DNA of 64,000 nucleotides from Ignavibacteriota bacterium (GCA_013112585.1 JABFGH010000006.1:179664-243663); one strand, 5' to 3'; positions 37,281-45,787 are shown, counted from the first letter of the stretch. Numbers and translations: made by a program. The notes: generated by a model not told the origin, from the sequence alone.

Positions 37281-37326
37281 AAGGTTGTTAATTGTTTTTA
37301 TTGATTAAACAACCTTAAATTTTTTA
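37281..37326 (+). terminator. Rho-independent terminator after dodecin
   Basis: Arms AAGGTTGTT (37281-37289) and AACAACCTT (37308-37316) form a nine-base stem followed by TAAATTTTTT. It sits just ahead of the bcp ribosome-binding site, so it may also affect entry into that operon. Confidence 0.7.
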
Positions 37327-37338
37327 CGGAGGAAGCAC

Positions 37339-37797
37339 ATGTTAGCAGAAGGAAAAAAAGCTCCTGCATTTACTTTACCCGATAGTGACGGGAACAAAGT
37401 TTCACTAAAAGATTTTGCCGGTAAAAATGTTGTACTTTATTTTTATCCAAAAGATAATACTCCCGGCTGCACAAAGGAGGCTTGTGATTTTAAAGAGGCA
37501 TTACCGGATTTTAAAAAAATTGATGCAGTAGTTTTAGGTGTCAGCCCCGATTCCCAAGCTTCGCACAGAAAATTTTCAGACAACTACGAACTGCCTTTTA
37601 CTTTGTTAAGCGATGAGGATAAAAAAGTAGTAGAGAAATACGGCGTGTGGCAGGAAAAGAATATGTATGGAAGAAAATACATGGGTGTTGTTCGAACAAC
37701 AGTTATAATTGATGAGACAGGAAAGATCAAAAAGATTTTTCCGAAAGTTAAAGTTAAGGGTCATGTTGACGAAGTACTAAAAACATTGAGTGAATAA
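37339..37797 (+). CDS. bcp: Thioredoxin-dependent thiol peroxidase (BCP/PrxQ)
   Basis: This is an atypical two-cysteine peroxiredoxin that reduces hydrogen and organic peroxides. FYPKDNTPGCTKEAC supplies the peroxidatic C44 and the resolving C49, five residues apart, as in PrxQ/BCP. The 152-residue length is typical. GGAGG lies just before the ATG. Its stop codon overlaps the ATG of the PTPS gene (TAATG), so it heads a five-gene operon. Confidence 0.95.
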   Translation: MLAEGKKAPAFTLPDSDGNKVSLKDFAGKNVVLYFYPKDNTPGCTKEACDFKEALPDFKKIDAVVLGVSPDSQASHRKFSDNYELPFTLLSDEDKKVVEKYGVWQEKNMYGRKYMGVVRTTVIIDETGKIKKIFPKVKVKGHVDEVLKTLSE

Positions 37798-38213
37798 TGG
37801 CAAGACAATTTTATGTAACAAGACGAGAAGTTTTCAGCGCAGCTCACCGGCTGCATTCCAATGATTATTCCGATGCAGAAAATGCTGAAATTTTTGGTAA
37901 GTGTAATAACCCCAACGGACACGGGCATAATTATGTGCTTGAGGTTGTTGTTAAAGGTGAAATAATTAAAGAAACCGGATACGTGATTGATCTTAAAATA
38001 TTAAAAAATATTATTCGTGAGCATGTAATAAAAAAAGTTGATCATAAACATCTAAATCATGATGTTGACTTTTTACATGGAATAAATCCCACAGCGGAGA
38101 ATATTGCTTTAGGAATTTGGGAGCAATTAGTTAATAAAATTCCGAACGGTGAACTTCATTCAGTTAAGTTATACGAAACTGAAAATAATTATGTTGAATA
38201 TAAAGGAGAGTAA
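37797..38213 (+). CDS. 6-pyruvoyl-tetrahydropterin synthase family protein
   Basis: This 138-residue pterin enzyme of the PTPS/QueD family has zinc ligands H17 (SAAHRLH), H42 and H44 (NGHGHNY). The catalytic cysteine C36 is in FGKCNNPNGHGH, followed by D82-H83 and the C-terminal YETENNYVEYKGE. The CNNPNGHGHNY block and the closing YET(E/D)NN motif are like animal PTPS, favouring dihydroneopterin triphosphate conversion to 6-pyruvoyl-tetrahydropterin. The gene overlaps bcp by one base and precedes folE and two SDR genes. A QueD role in queuosine synthesis is the alternative, but no other queuosine gene is present. Confidence 0.9.
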   Translation: MARQFYVTRREVFSAAHRLHSNDYSDAENAEIFGKCNNPNGHGHNYVLEVVVKGEIIKETGYVIDLKILKNIIREHVIKKVDHKHLNHDVDFLHGINPTAENIALGIWEQLVNKIPNGELHSVKLYETENNYVEYKGE

Positions 38214-38216
38214 AAA

Positions 38217-38783
38217 TTGAACTTGGAAAAAGTTAGTTCAAGTGTTGAGACTATATTAGATGAAATTGGTGAAGATAGGAACAGGCAGGGTTTAGCAAGA
38301 ACTCCGGAACGTGTTGCAAAATCGTATCAATTTTTAACTAAGGGATATAATGAAAACATTGAAGAAGTATTGAACGGTGCCATTTTTAATGAAAAGTATG
38401 ATCAAATGGTTATTGTAAAAGATATAGATTTTTACAGTTTGTGCGAACATCATATAATTCCTTTCTATGGTAAAGTACATGTTGCTTATATACCCGACGG
38501 CAAAATTGTAGGGTTAAGCAAAATACCGAGGATAGTTGATGTTTTTTCGAGAAGACTGCAGGTGCAGGAACGAATGACAAGGCAGATTGCAGACACAATT
38601 GATAAATACTTAACCCCGGAAGGTGTTGCGGTAGTGGTTGAAGGTTATCACATGTGTATGATGATGCGCGGAGTTCAGAAACAGAACTCTATTACTACAA
38701 CATCGGCAATGCATGGCTGCTTTAAAGATGATGCACGAACAAGAAGTGAGTTTATAAATTTAATTGCACAAAAGAGAATTTAA
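38217..38783 (+). CDS. folE: GTP cyclohydrolase I
   Basis: This enzyme makes 7,8-dihydroneopterin triphosphate from GTP, the entry to folate and tetrahydrobiopterin. It starts at TTG four bases after the PTPS stop. Zinc ligands appear in YSLCEHH (C76, H79) with the later cysteine in [10 protein letters not shown]. The catalytic block [16 protein letters not shown] and [10 protein letters not shown] are canonical, and the length (188) is typical of type IA. Its operon position between PTPS and SDR genes supports pterin synthesis beyond folate. Confidence 0.97.
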   Translation: MNLEKVSSSVETILDEIGEDRNRQGLARTPERVAKSYQFLTKGYNENIEEVLNGAIFNEKYDQMVIVKDIDFYSLCEHHIIPFYGKVHVAYIPDGKIVGLSKIPRIVDVFSRRLQVQERMTRQIADTIDKYLTPEGVAVVVEGYHMCMMMRGVQKQNSITTTSAMHGCFKDDARTRSEFINLIAQKRI

Positions 38784-38785
38784 TA

Positions 38786-39502
38786 ATGAGTATGAAAAAT
38801 GGAGCTATTTGGATAACCGGCGCTAGTTCCGGAATCGGCAGGGAAACTGCAATTAAATTTCTTCGGAATGGATATTTTGTTGCAGCATCTGCAAGACGCA
38901 AAGAATTACTTACATCATTGCAGCAGTTTACAGATGATAAAAATGAAAGCAGGCTGCTGCCGATAGATTTGGATATATCTGATTTTGAAGCAGTTAATAA
39001 AACAGCTGATAAAATTAACAGAGCTGAAAATGTTAGCTGCTTAATAAACAATGCGGGTATAACCACTTTTAGTCCCGCAATCGAAAATACAAACGAAGAA
39101 GTAAAACAAATTATAGATATAAATTTAAGCGGTTCTATATTTGCCATTCAGGCAGTGCTGCCTGCAATGATTAAGCATGGCAAAGGAACAATTATAAACA
39201 TCATTTCTGTAGCGGCAGATAAAGTATTTACAAACAGCAGCGTTTACTCGGCTTCAAAAGCGGGGTTGTTAGCTTATGCAAATGTACTTAGAGAAGAGGT
39301 GCGGGAGCATAATATAAAAGTAATTAATGTATTGCCCGGTGCTACAAAAACGCCAATTTGGCCCAATGAACAATTAGAAAAATTTTCCGAACGTATGATG
39401 TCTCCGGCGGATATTGCAAAATTACTTTTCGACTTTTACGAAACAGAAGGAAGTCTTGTGCCCGAAGAAGTTACAATCAGACCAATTAAAGGTGATATAT
39501 AA
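38786..39502 (+). CDS. Short-chain dehydrogenase, candidate sepiapterin reductase
   Basis: This 238-residue NAD(P)-dependent oxidoreductase has TGASSGIG (cofactor loop), NNAG, the catalytic serine region IISVAAD and YSASK. SVAADKVFTNSS, PGATKTPIW and the closing EEVTIRPIKGDI resemble, from memory, the sepiapterin reductase of Chlorobaculum tepidum. With PTPS and folE immediately upstream, reduction of 6-pyruvoyl-tetrahydropterin to a tetrahydrobiopterin is the best inference. SDR specificity is hard to predict, so this remains a candidate. Its stop codon overlaps the next gene's ATG. Confidence 0.75.
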   Translation: MSMKNGAIWITGASSGIGRETAIKFLRNGYFVAASARRKELLTSLQQFTDDKNESRLLPIDLDISDFEAVNKTADKINRAENVSCLINNAGITTFSPAIENTNEEVKQIIDINLSGSIFAIQAVLPAMIKHGKGTIINIISVAADKVFTNSSVYSASKAGLLAYANVLREEVREHNIKVINVLPGATKTPIWPNEQLEKFSERMMSPADIAKLLFDFYETEGSLVPEEVTIRPIKGDI

Positions 39503-40218
39503 TGGATAATAAAAAAGAGGTTACAATTATTACCGGTGCAAGCAAGGGAATAGGTAAAGCTATTGCTCTTAAACTTGCGGCTAATAAACATGATGTTGCA
39601 ATATTCGGCAGGGATAGTGATAAATTAGTTGAACTTGAAAAAACTATGTGGGAATTAGGTTCTGATGTATTGCATTTTACCGGCGATGTTGCCGATGAAG
39701 ATTTTGTTGTTTCTTCGATCGGGCAAATTCTTGCAAAGTACGGTCGGATTGATCACCTAATTAATAATGCCGGAGTTGCGATATTTACAAAGTTTGTTGA
39801 CTCTTCACTTTATGAATTCAAGAGACAGATTGATACGAATGTGTTTGGCATATATAATTTTTCAAGAGCAGTTATCTCTCATATGATAGATAGAAAATCA
39901 GGTTCAATAATTAATATTTCTTCATTGGCGGGCAAAACCGGTTTTGTTGGTGGAACAATGTACTCTTCGACCAAACACGCGGTAATGGGATTTACAAAAT
40001 CTTTAATGCTTGAAGTAAGAGAGCATAACATACGTGTCGCGGCTGTCTGCCCCGGTTCGGTTTCTACCGATATGATTTTAAACACACCGCTGGAGCCGAA
40101 AGATATTAGTAAAGCTTTAGAACCCGAAGATGTTGCTGATGTGGTTACAGCCATTTTAAAACTGCCGGCTCGCGCATTAGTAAGCGAAATTGAAGTTAGA
40201 CCCACGAATGTAAAATAG
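39502..40218 (+). CDS. Short-chain dehydrogenase/reductase
   Basis: This second 238-residue SDR has TGASKGIG, NNAG, the ISSLAG catalytic serine and YSSTK. It is translationally coupled to the preceding SDR. The arginine in GRDSD after the second strand favours NADP(H). It resembles the general 3-ketoacyl reductase-like subfamily more than its neighbour does. It could be a second step or a stereochemical variant in the proposed pterin pathway, or an unrelated reductase. Together with the upstream copy it ends in a similar EVRPTNVK tail, suggesting an old duplication. Confidence 0.8.
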   Translation: MDNKKEVTIITGASKGIGKAIALKLAANKHDVAIFGRDSDKLVELEKTMWELGSDVLHFTGDVADEDFVVSSIGQILAKYGRIDHLINNAGVAIFTKFVDSSLYEFKRQIDTNVFGIYNFSRAVISHMIDRKSGSIINISSLAGKTGFVGGTMYSSTKHAVMGFTKSLMLEVREHNIRVAAVCPGSVSTDMILNTPLEPKDISKALEPEDVADVVTAILKLPARALVSEIEVRPTNVK

Positions 40219-40233
40219 GATCCAAAGAAAGAA

Positions 40234-40554
40234 TTATTTCTTCCTTAATTTTACTGCTGTTCCGTAAGCTAATAATTCTGCTGCACCCTGCATAACTGTC
40301 GAAGTAGTAAAACGCACACACACAATGCCATCAGCCCCTTTTGTTTTTGCTTCACCGTACATTCGATCAAGCGCCTGTTCTCTTGATTCTGCAAGCATTT
40401 TTGTATATTCATGAATTTCACCGCCTACGATACTCCGCAATCCTGCCATAATATCTTTACCCACATGCCTTGCTCTTATAGTATTGCCTCGTACAATTCC
40501 AAGGCTTTCGGTAATTTCATAATCCGCAAATTCATCTTGTGTTGTTGTAAGCAT
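40234..40554 (-). CDS. YbjQ-family (UPF0145) protein
   Basis: This 106-residue small cytosolic protein has the family marks ESLGIVRGNTIRARHVGKDI, SREQALDRMYGEA and KGADGIVCVRFTTS. YbjQ proteins form pentamers and are annotated as heavy-metal-binding domain proteins, although their function is unproven. Length and motif order are canonical. The small membrane protein gene lies eight bp upstream on the same strand. The downstream side converges on the SDR operon. Confidence 0.9.
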   Translation of the reverse strand: MLTTTQDEFADYEITESLGIVRGNTIRARHVGKDIMAGLRSIVGGEIHEYTKMLAESREQALDRMYGEAKTKGADGIVCVRFTTSTVMQGAAELLAYGTAVKLRKK

Positions 40555-40562
40555 AGCCGCTC

Positions 40563-40766
40563 CTATTTATCAACATTTTTTGAATAGTAATTATCTTCTT
40601 TATTGTCAAATCTATCGGTTAATACCTTTATCAGTAAGAGTCCAATTCCTGCAATTGCAATTAAACCGATAATACCAAAAGGAAAGACTGAAATAAGACC
40701 GATAAATATTCCAACTATCCAAATTATTACTACTATCGAAAGTAAAACATATCCAACTTGTTCCAT
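40563..40766 (-). CDS. Small two-helix membrane protein
   Basis: This 67-residue protein has a hydrophobic stretch of about residues 5-28 (LLSIVVIIWIVGIFIGLISV) and a second at 30-47 (IIGLIAIAGIGLLLIKVL), then a charged tail. AGGGGAAC precedes the ATG. It is cotranscribed with the YbjQ gene, so it may anchor or accompany that protein at the membrane. The family is not recognised. Confidence 0.7.
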   Translation of the reverse strand: MEQVGYVLLSIVVIIWIVGIFIGLISVFPFGIIGLIAIAGIGLLLIKVLTDRFDNKEDNYYSKNVDK

Positions 40767-41193
40767 CTTTTGTTCCCCTGATATTTTTTAGAGATAACAA
40801 TAATAATAAATTACAAATCGCAAAGATCAAATTACAAAACACAAAAATCAAATTACAAATCGCAAAGATCAAATTACAAAACACAAAAATCAAATTACAA
40901 ATAACAAAGATCAAATTACAAATAACAAAGATCAAATTACAAATAACATATCTGCTTTCGGAAGGCAGTTGAGAAAATACAAACATGCGCGGTGTTCTTT
41001 TTGGGGTATTAAAAATAAACTTTGCGTCATAGCGTCTTTGCGTGAAATGCTTTTTATATACTAAAATGAATGGCGAATGACAAAATCAAATAACAAAATA
41101 CAAGCATCAAATTATAAATCACAAAATTCAAATAACAAATAACAAATCATAAACATCAAATTACAAATAACATATTTGCTTTTGGAAGGCGGG
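40767..41193. other. 427-bp gene-free region of A-rich tandem and dispersed repeats
   Basis: It contains a seven-copy 21-bp tandem array (40808-40954), a CTTTGCGTC-type dispersed repeat (41020-41050) and a degenerate CAAATNACAAA tract (41070-41165). Both tracts end in almost the same motif, AAATAACATATYTGCTTT followed by YGGAAGGC. Translation of the 21-bp array on the minus strand gives a heptad CNLIFVI pattern that I do not regard as a gene. Confidence 0.8.
40808..40954. repeat. Seven copies of a 21-bp tandem repeat
   Basis: Unit starts (AAATTAC) fall at 40808, 40829, 40850, 40871, 40892, 40913 and 40934. The second half of the unit alternates between ACACAAAAATC and TCGCAAAGATC or TAACAAAGATC types. 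Confidence 0.9.
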
Positions 41194-41928
41194 TTACAAT
41201 TTCCATGTGGATTGCAATCTGCAGTATTCTTTGCTGTTGGATCTTATTGAGTGAATAAATTTAACTGAGGAATTTTCTTCAATCATTTCAGAGCAGGCTT
41301 CTATCGAATCACCGTAACTCAATTGTTTCATGTAAGTTACTTTTAAACTCTTAAGCGTTCCGGTTTCCTTTATTTCTATCGGCACGGTTTCTAATGCCCA
41401 ATCAATGTAAACACGATTGTTAACATGATTATTTGTATCTATATCACTCTGACGCACATCAAATTGTTTTACAACAAGCGGCGTGTTTAAAGTTTCCAAA
41501 TCATCAAGTTTATTTATTCCATCAGCATTAGAATCCAGCCAAAAATTATCATGCATCTCGGTATTAATTTTTTTCGGACGCATTTTTGCGGTGTCCATAA
41601 AAATCCATAAAGTATTAATTTTACCCAGCATTTTATCGTCACCTAAAATTGTGTACTCTCGGTTAGCGTAAAATCCTTTGTAGGCTTTCGGTTCGGTAAT
41701 CAAGGTAATTGTGTCGGCAAAGTTTGGATACTCACTAATTTGAATATCCCACTTGTACAAAAACCAGCCTACATTATTTTCGTCATAGTAGTCAAGCCCT
41801 AACCCGCGGGATTCGCTGTGAAGTATCGCAATGTCTTCAAAGTAACGCATCAGACTCGTAATTGTGGCTTTACGGTTTTTATCAATATCGTAGTAATGAA
41901 TGAAATATTTATGTTCGAATTTGTTCAT
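41194..41928 (-). CDS. Acyl-ACP thioesterase
   Basis: This cytosolic hydrolase releases fatty acids from acyl-carrier protein. It has two hotdog domains: the first has DIDKNRKATITSLMRYFEDIA and LYKWDIQI, the second has QFDVRQSDIDTNNHVNN. The N-x-H of the latter is the FatA/FatB catalytic asparagine-histidine signature. At about 244 residues it is typical of bacterial FatA-like enzymes. I preferred the ATG at 41928 (MNKFEHKYF); a TTG nine bases upstream would add three residues. No ribosome-binding site separates the two. The A-rich repeated tracts flank it on both sides. Confidence 0.9.
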   Translation of the reverse strand: MNKFEHKYFIHYYDIDKNRKATITSLMRYFEDIAILHSESRGLGLDYYDENNVGWFLYKWDIQISEYPNFADTITLITEPKAYKGFYANREYTILGDDKMLGKINTLWIFMDTAKMRPKKINTEMHDNFWLDSNADGINKLDDLETLNTPLVVKQFDVRQSDIDTNNHVNNRVYIDWALETVPIEIKETGTLKSLKVTYMKQLSYGDSIEACSEMIEENSSVKFIHSIRSNSKEYCRLQSTWKL

Positions 41929-41937
41929 CGTTAGCAA

Positions 41938-42163
41938 GGAAAAATTAAAAAGTATAAATTAAAAAGGAAAAAGGAAAAATTAAAAAGGAAAAGTTGTCTG
42001 CCGGTTTTAGGATTAAATTTTAGACTATTTGAAGTAATAATAAAGACCAGTTTATAATTATATTATCAATTTTTCTTCAATCCTACCGGAGTTACTTTTA
42101 TGCTATTTCCTTTATTCTCTTGGCTTCACTTATGGCTATTTATAATTTAAAGAGCGTGCTTAA
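41938..42163. other. 226-bp intergenic region with an A-rich dispersed repeat
   Basis: AAGGAAAAATTAAAAAGG-type tracts at 41938-41996 are followed by TCTGCCGGTTTTAGGATTAAA. The same arrangement (A-rich tract, then TGC...AGGATTAAA) recurs between sufB and sufC at 50245-50300. No gene is visible. Confidence 0.6.
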
Positions 42164-43222
42164 TTATTCAATCTTTGGGTAATACTTCACTTCAATTCTA
42201 AAGTTTCTGGAATTTGAACTGTATGATGCTTGAGATTGTGATTTCTCATAAATACCATTTTGCCTGAATGTTTCATCAAATATCGTCGGCAGATATGATC
42301 CGAATGGTTCAAGAGCTGGAAAGATTATATCGCCTGATCCAAGCAGTATTGTTTTCCCCGGAAGAAAATCAAAATTGTTGTCAGGGTTTCGTTCACCGTT
42401 CTCATCAAAATTATCAAGTCCGAACATTTTAATTAAAGATACGTCGTTTATCGATTTTAAGTAAGAATTTTCGAGAGGATGAGCTCTATAAAAAAGAGTT
42501 ACTTCAAAATCTTTTTCACTAAAATTATTACTGTTTATCGAATAAATATTTTTGAGTTGATTTTTCCAGGCTCTCTTAAAACCCGGTTGTAGATTTTTTG
42601 GTTTTACTAGTTTTAAGAGCACTGTATAATTAGTATCAGTTGGAAGGTCACTAATAAACTCACCGTAATAAATATCATTATCATCACCGTATTCACCATC
42701 TAATCTATAAGAAACCGCAATTTGATAGTCGTTTCCAACATCATTTATGAAACTTATTAACCCGCAATATGGATTTAGCTCATAGTCGATGCCACTCTCA
42801 AGTCTAATAAATCTTCCATTGATTACTGATTGACCCGGGATCTCATTTTGCGTCAATGATCTCATTGGCGAATCCAATGGATAATGACCGGCACCTTTTG
42901 AAGGCAGATCAATAAATGCATTTGCTCTTATTTCCTTTTGAATATTGATATAGCCTTGAGCAGATTTCCAAACTTCAATTTCTTTGATTCTGTATTGAGG
43001 TTCAACCACCGGATTGTAATTATTATAATATTTTTCAAACAGATTCAACTCAGGTTTTCGGCTGGCATACATTGAATCGACAAAGTAATGGTTTTGCGAA
43101 TAGTCATAAGCGAATTTTTTAACTATCATTCGTTTGTCTAATGGCGGCTGAATAGGATCACTATCTTCTGTACAGGCTAAAAAAAATAAGTTTAATAAAA
43201 TAAAAGTTAATGTAAGTCTCAT
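42164..43222 (-). CDS. Lipoprotein consisting of one SprA-type (T9SS translocon) repeat module
   Basis: The protein has 352 residues. A lipoprotein signal (FFLAC, lipid cysteine C17) is followed by a single module with the features repeated in the giant T9SS outer-membrane translocon SprA/Sov. These are EIEVW (81-85), a LTQNE segment, YELNPYCGLISF, IAVSYRL then YYGEF, LVKPKNLQPGFKRAWKNQ then LKNIYSI, FGLDN...PDNNFDFLPG, and GDIIFPALEPFG. SprA is about 2400 residues, whereas this is a free-standing module, apparently on the outer membrane's periplasmic face. The comparison is from memory of SprA sequences. It may be a T9SS accessory or a derived binding module. It is monocistronic, between the thioesterase and the Rossmann protein. 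Confidence 0.8.
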   Translation of the reverse strand: MRLTLTFILLNLFFLACTEDSDPIQPPLDKRMIVKKFAYDYSQNHYFVDSMYASRKPELNLFEKYYNNYNPVVEPQYRIKEIEVWKSAQGYINIQKEIRANAFIDLPSKGAGHYPLDSPMRSLTQNEIPGQSVINGRFIRLESGIDYELNPYCGLISFINDVGNDYQIAVSYRLDGEYGDDNDIYYGEFISDLPTDTNYTVLLKLVKPKNLQPGFKRAWKNQLKNIYSINSNNFSEKDFEVTLFYRAHPLENSYLKSINDVSLIKMFGLDNFDENGERNPDNNFDFLPGKTILLGSGDIIFPALEPFGSYLPTIFDETFRQNGIYEKSQSQASYSSNSRNFRIEVKYYPKIE

Positions 43223-43302
43223 TATTATGCCCTCATAATTATGAATATTTTTGAATTTGTTTATCCATGTAACTAAAATTAAAGTTTACTCTTTAAAAAT
43301 AA

Positions 43303-43340
43303 TATGCAAAAAAATACCCTGCTGAAATAACAGCAGGGCT
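43303..43340 (-). terminator. Rho-independent terminator of the 566-residue Rossmann protein gene
   Basis: Arms CCCTGCTG (43317-43324) and CAGCAGGG (43331-43338) pair perfectly. Read on the minus strand the stem is followed by TATTTTTTT, eight bases after the stop codon. Confidence 0.9.
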
Positions 43341-43347
43341 AATTAAT

Positions 43348-45048
43348 TTATGCTTTCCCGCGCTTTCCTTTTTCTTCACGGATAAAAATCCAGCCGACAA
43401 CTTTACCGATATCAATTTTCTTGAAATCGTTCCAATAGCCTTTATTCCTAACATGCAGCGAACTCGTATCATAGTCCGGTATTAGTTCAACTTCATCTAT
43501 AATTGCTTTAAGTCTCTTTTGCCATCGTTCCATATTAGATTCACGTAAATCAACCCATCCGTCTTTAGCCCAAAGGTTAATATTCGCATCAGTAATTTCT
43601 AATTCATTCTCACCTCTGAAGGGAGGTATCTTCATTAAATTTCCACGAAGAATTTTTTTGCCGTCGGGGTATAATATCGGAATACCAATTGAAATAATTT
43701 CATTTCGCAGTTCATCGTTTGATTCAATTAAACTCCAAACTTTTTCCGATAAATACGATGGACTTTCTTTAATAATTTCTCTCATACCGCCGAAACTGAT
43801 TTTTAATAATTGAATTTCAAAAAGTAATTTAGAAAGCCGCGGCGGACCAAGCAGTTCAAAAGCAATACTTTCTTTTTGATGCAGGTCTTCAAGTTCCTGC
43901 AATTTTTTTATTGCAGAATGCTGAAGAAAGCCTGCTCTGTAAGTCGGTGCCAGTACAGCATTATCTAAAGCGTTAATAATATCATGACCGGTATTGCCGC
44001 CTTTAATTTCAAAAATTGCATCCTCGGCAATTTCTTCGGGAGTAACATATTCCATTTGTCCCTGTGTGGTAATAGTCTCAAACTCACCCCGCGAAAATGT
44101 ACCGTTTTCTCCGGTATCAATAAAAACAGATTTTAATGTATTGCCCGAGGTTTTGATTTCTTCATCCAATTTCAGTTTTAATTTGCCTTCCAAGTTTATA
44201 GTATCGGATGTTGAAAGCTCCATCAATTCAACAGGTTTACCGCCTTTTTTAATTTCACCGAATTCAATTTTTTTCCATGCAATTGCCGCGGTTGGTTTTA
44301 TTTCTTTAGTAATTGCGGTTTCCGGTGTTCTGCCCATTAAAAATAAAAGCATAGTATGTGCGCCTGCTACTGAAGATTTACTTAATAAAACTCTGGAGGG
44401 TTTTTCTTCACTGTGCGTGTAAGGAATATTCAATCCCATTCCGCCGGTGCCGCTTGTACCAATTTTTACATAGGCTTCCGTGCTCACTTCGCTCATTGTA
44501 TTATATAGTATTTGAATGTGCCTGATTAATTGGGGAATATAAAGTGTACACATTAATTTTTCAGTCTCTTCAATAAGTATATCTTTTTCACTATCCTTTT
44601 CAATTGTTTTTTTGATTCTTCTGTAGGTGGTGTAAACATCCTGGTAAGCAATTCCGGTTGCAGAGTTAATACAATCGAAAATTATATCGGGTTTGTGTTC
44701 GGTAAGCAGATGATAAATTGCCGAGCTATTTAAAACATCATCGGTCATATCCTCCATAATATCGCCAAGCAGAATTCGTCGTTTCTCGCGGTCATTTAAA
44801 ATATCAAAACGATTTTCATCTTTAAATTCATTCCGTACAAATATGTTACCCCACCATGGAATAAAGTAATCAGCCGGAAGGTCGGGGTAGTCTATTTTAA
44901 GTCTTTCAACATACTCCTCAGCTTCAGATTTTCTAAGTGAGGTTACTATTATTTTTTTAGGTTTTTCGGGTAATAATTTTCGTGTGATTGCATTGCCAAC
45001 TAACCCCCATGCACCTAAAACTAAAACTGTTTTGTTTTTAATATCCAT
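43348..45048 (-). CDS. Large NAD(P)-binding Rossmann-fold (SDR-like) protein of unknown function
   Basis: This is a cytosolic protein of 566 residues. The N-terminus VLVLGAWGLVGNAITRKLL is an extended-SDR dinucleotide-binding loop (GxxGxxG type). Residues 120-300 contain DIIFDCINSATGIAYQDVY, KIGTSGTGGMGLNIPYTH and a threonine/serine-rich sugar-epimerase-like middle. The last 270 residues are not SDR-like (LGPPRLSKLLFE, PILYPDGKKILRG) and have no family I recognise. The protein is twice the length of a normal SDR, and the substrate is unknown. It has its own terminator downstream and stands alone. Confidence 0.75.
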   Translation of the reverse strand: MDIKNKTVLVLGAWGLVGNAITRKLLPEKPKKIIVTSLRKSEAEEYVERLKIDYPDLPADYFIPWWGNIFVRNEFKDENRFDILNDREKRRILLGDIMEDMTDDVLNSSAIYHLLTEHKPDIIFDCINSATGIAYQDVYTTYRRIKKTIEKDSEKDILIEETEKLMCTLYIPQLIRHIQILYNTMSEVSTEAYVKIGTSGTGGMGLNIPYTHSEEKPSRVLLSKSSVAGAHTMLLFLMGRTPETAITKEIKPTAAIAWKKIEFGEIKKGGKPVELMELSTSDTINLEGKLKLKLDEEIKTSGNTLKSVFIDTGENGTFSRGEFETITTQGQMEYVTPEEIAEDAIFEIKGGNTGHDIINALDNAVLAPTYRAGFLQHSAIKKLQELEDLHQKESIAFELLGPPRLSKLLFEIQLLKISFGGMREIIKESPSYLSEKVWSLIESNDELRNEIISIGIPILYPDGKKILRGNLMKIPPFRGENELEITDANINLWAKDGWVDLRESNMERWQKRLKAIIDEVELIPDYDTSSLHVRNKGYWNDFKKIDIGKVVGWIFIREEKGKRGKA

Positions 45049-45235
45049 GTCGTTACCAATTTTAATTAAGTAATATTAACATTTGCCTATGAAACTTAAA
45101 GTAAAGAATACATCTAAACAAGAAAAAATGAGATATTCGGCTTCTAAATTAATTATATTCAAATCCGCAATTGATTAAATAGTTGTGCTTTAGTAAGTTT
45201 CGTTGTTAATTGATTGATTAAATTATGAAGAGTTT

Positions 45236-45697
45236 ATGAAACTATCCGAAATATTGAGTCCCGATAAAATTATTCCAAATTTAAGTGTTGATGATAAAGA
45301 CAAATCAATAGCTGCACTTTTGGAGCTTTTTAAGAACGATTCAAGAATTATTGATTTAGTAAATGTTAAAAATTCAGTTCTCGAAAGAGAAAAAATAATG
45401 TCAACCGGGGTTGGTCATGGATTTGCAATACCCCACGGCAAAACCAATGCTGTAAACGAAATAATTGCTGCATTTGCCAAAACAACTGAACCGCTTGAGT
45501 TCGATTCACTTGACGGTCAGCCGGTCAGACTAATATTTCTTTTGGTTGGAAAAGAAAACTCGGTTAGTGTTCATATTAAATTATTAAGCAGAATTTCGCG
45601 AATGATGAATAATGAAGAATTTAGGAATAAACTTTTAGCTGCAGATTCTTCTGAGGAAATTTATGATCTATTTAAGAAAGAGGAAGCAAATATTTAG
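45236..45697 (+). CDS. PTS EIIA-type (PtsN/fructose-like) phosphotransfer protein
   Basis: This is a 153-residue PTS_EIIA_2 domain protein. The phosphoacceptor histidine is H67 in GFAIPHGKT, and GVGHGFAIPH and the LDGQPVRLIFLLVGKE strand are characteristic. No PTS permease, HPr or EI gene is adjacent, so it fits a regulatory PtsN-like role rather than sugar import. It lies 90 bp upstream of hisS on the same strand. Confidence 0.9.
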   Translation: MKLSEILSPDKIIPNLSVDDKDKSIAALLELFKNDSRIIDLVNVKNSVLEREKIMSTGVGHGFAIPHGKTNAVNEIIAAFAKTTEPLEFDSLDGQPVRLIFLLVGKENSVSVHIKLLSRISRMMNNEEFRNKLLAADSSEEIYDLFKKEEANI

Positions 45698-45787
45698 TAG
45701 TTTAATTTTAGCTTATCAATTCTAAAACACTATACCCCTAAAATAAAATATCACCAAACAAAAAAACTAAAATAAAAATATTGAAAA

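Noticed and set aside
40808..40954. CRISPR array
   Set aside because: The 21-bp units are contiguous with no unique spacers and no cas genes are nearby.
40612..40986. Minus-strand reading frame with heptad repeats (CNLIFVI)
   Set aside because: It arises from the 21-bp tandem DNA array and overlaps a real small membrane gene in another frame; no ribosome-binding site or conservation is visible.
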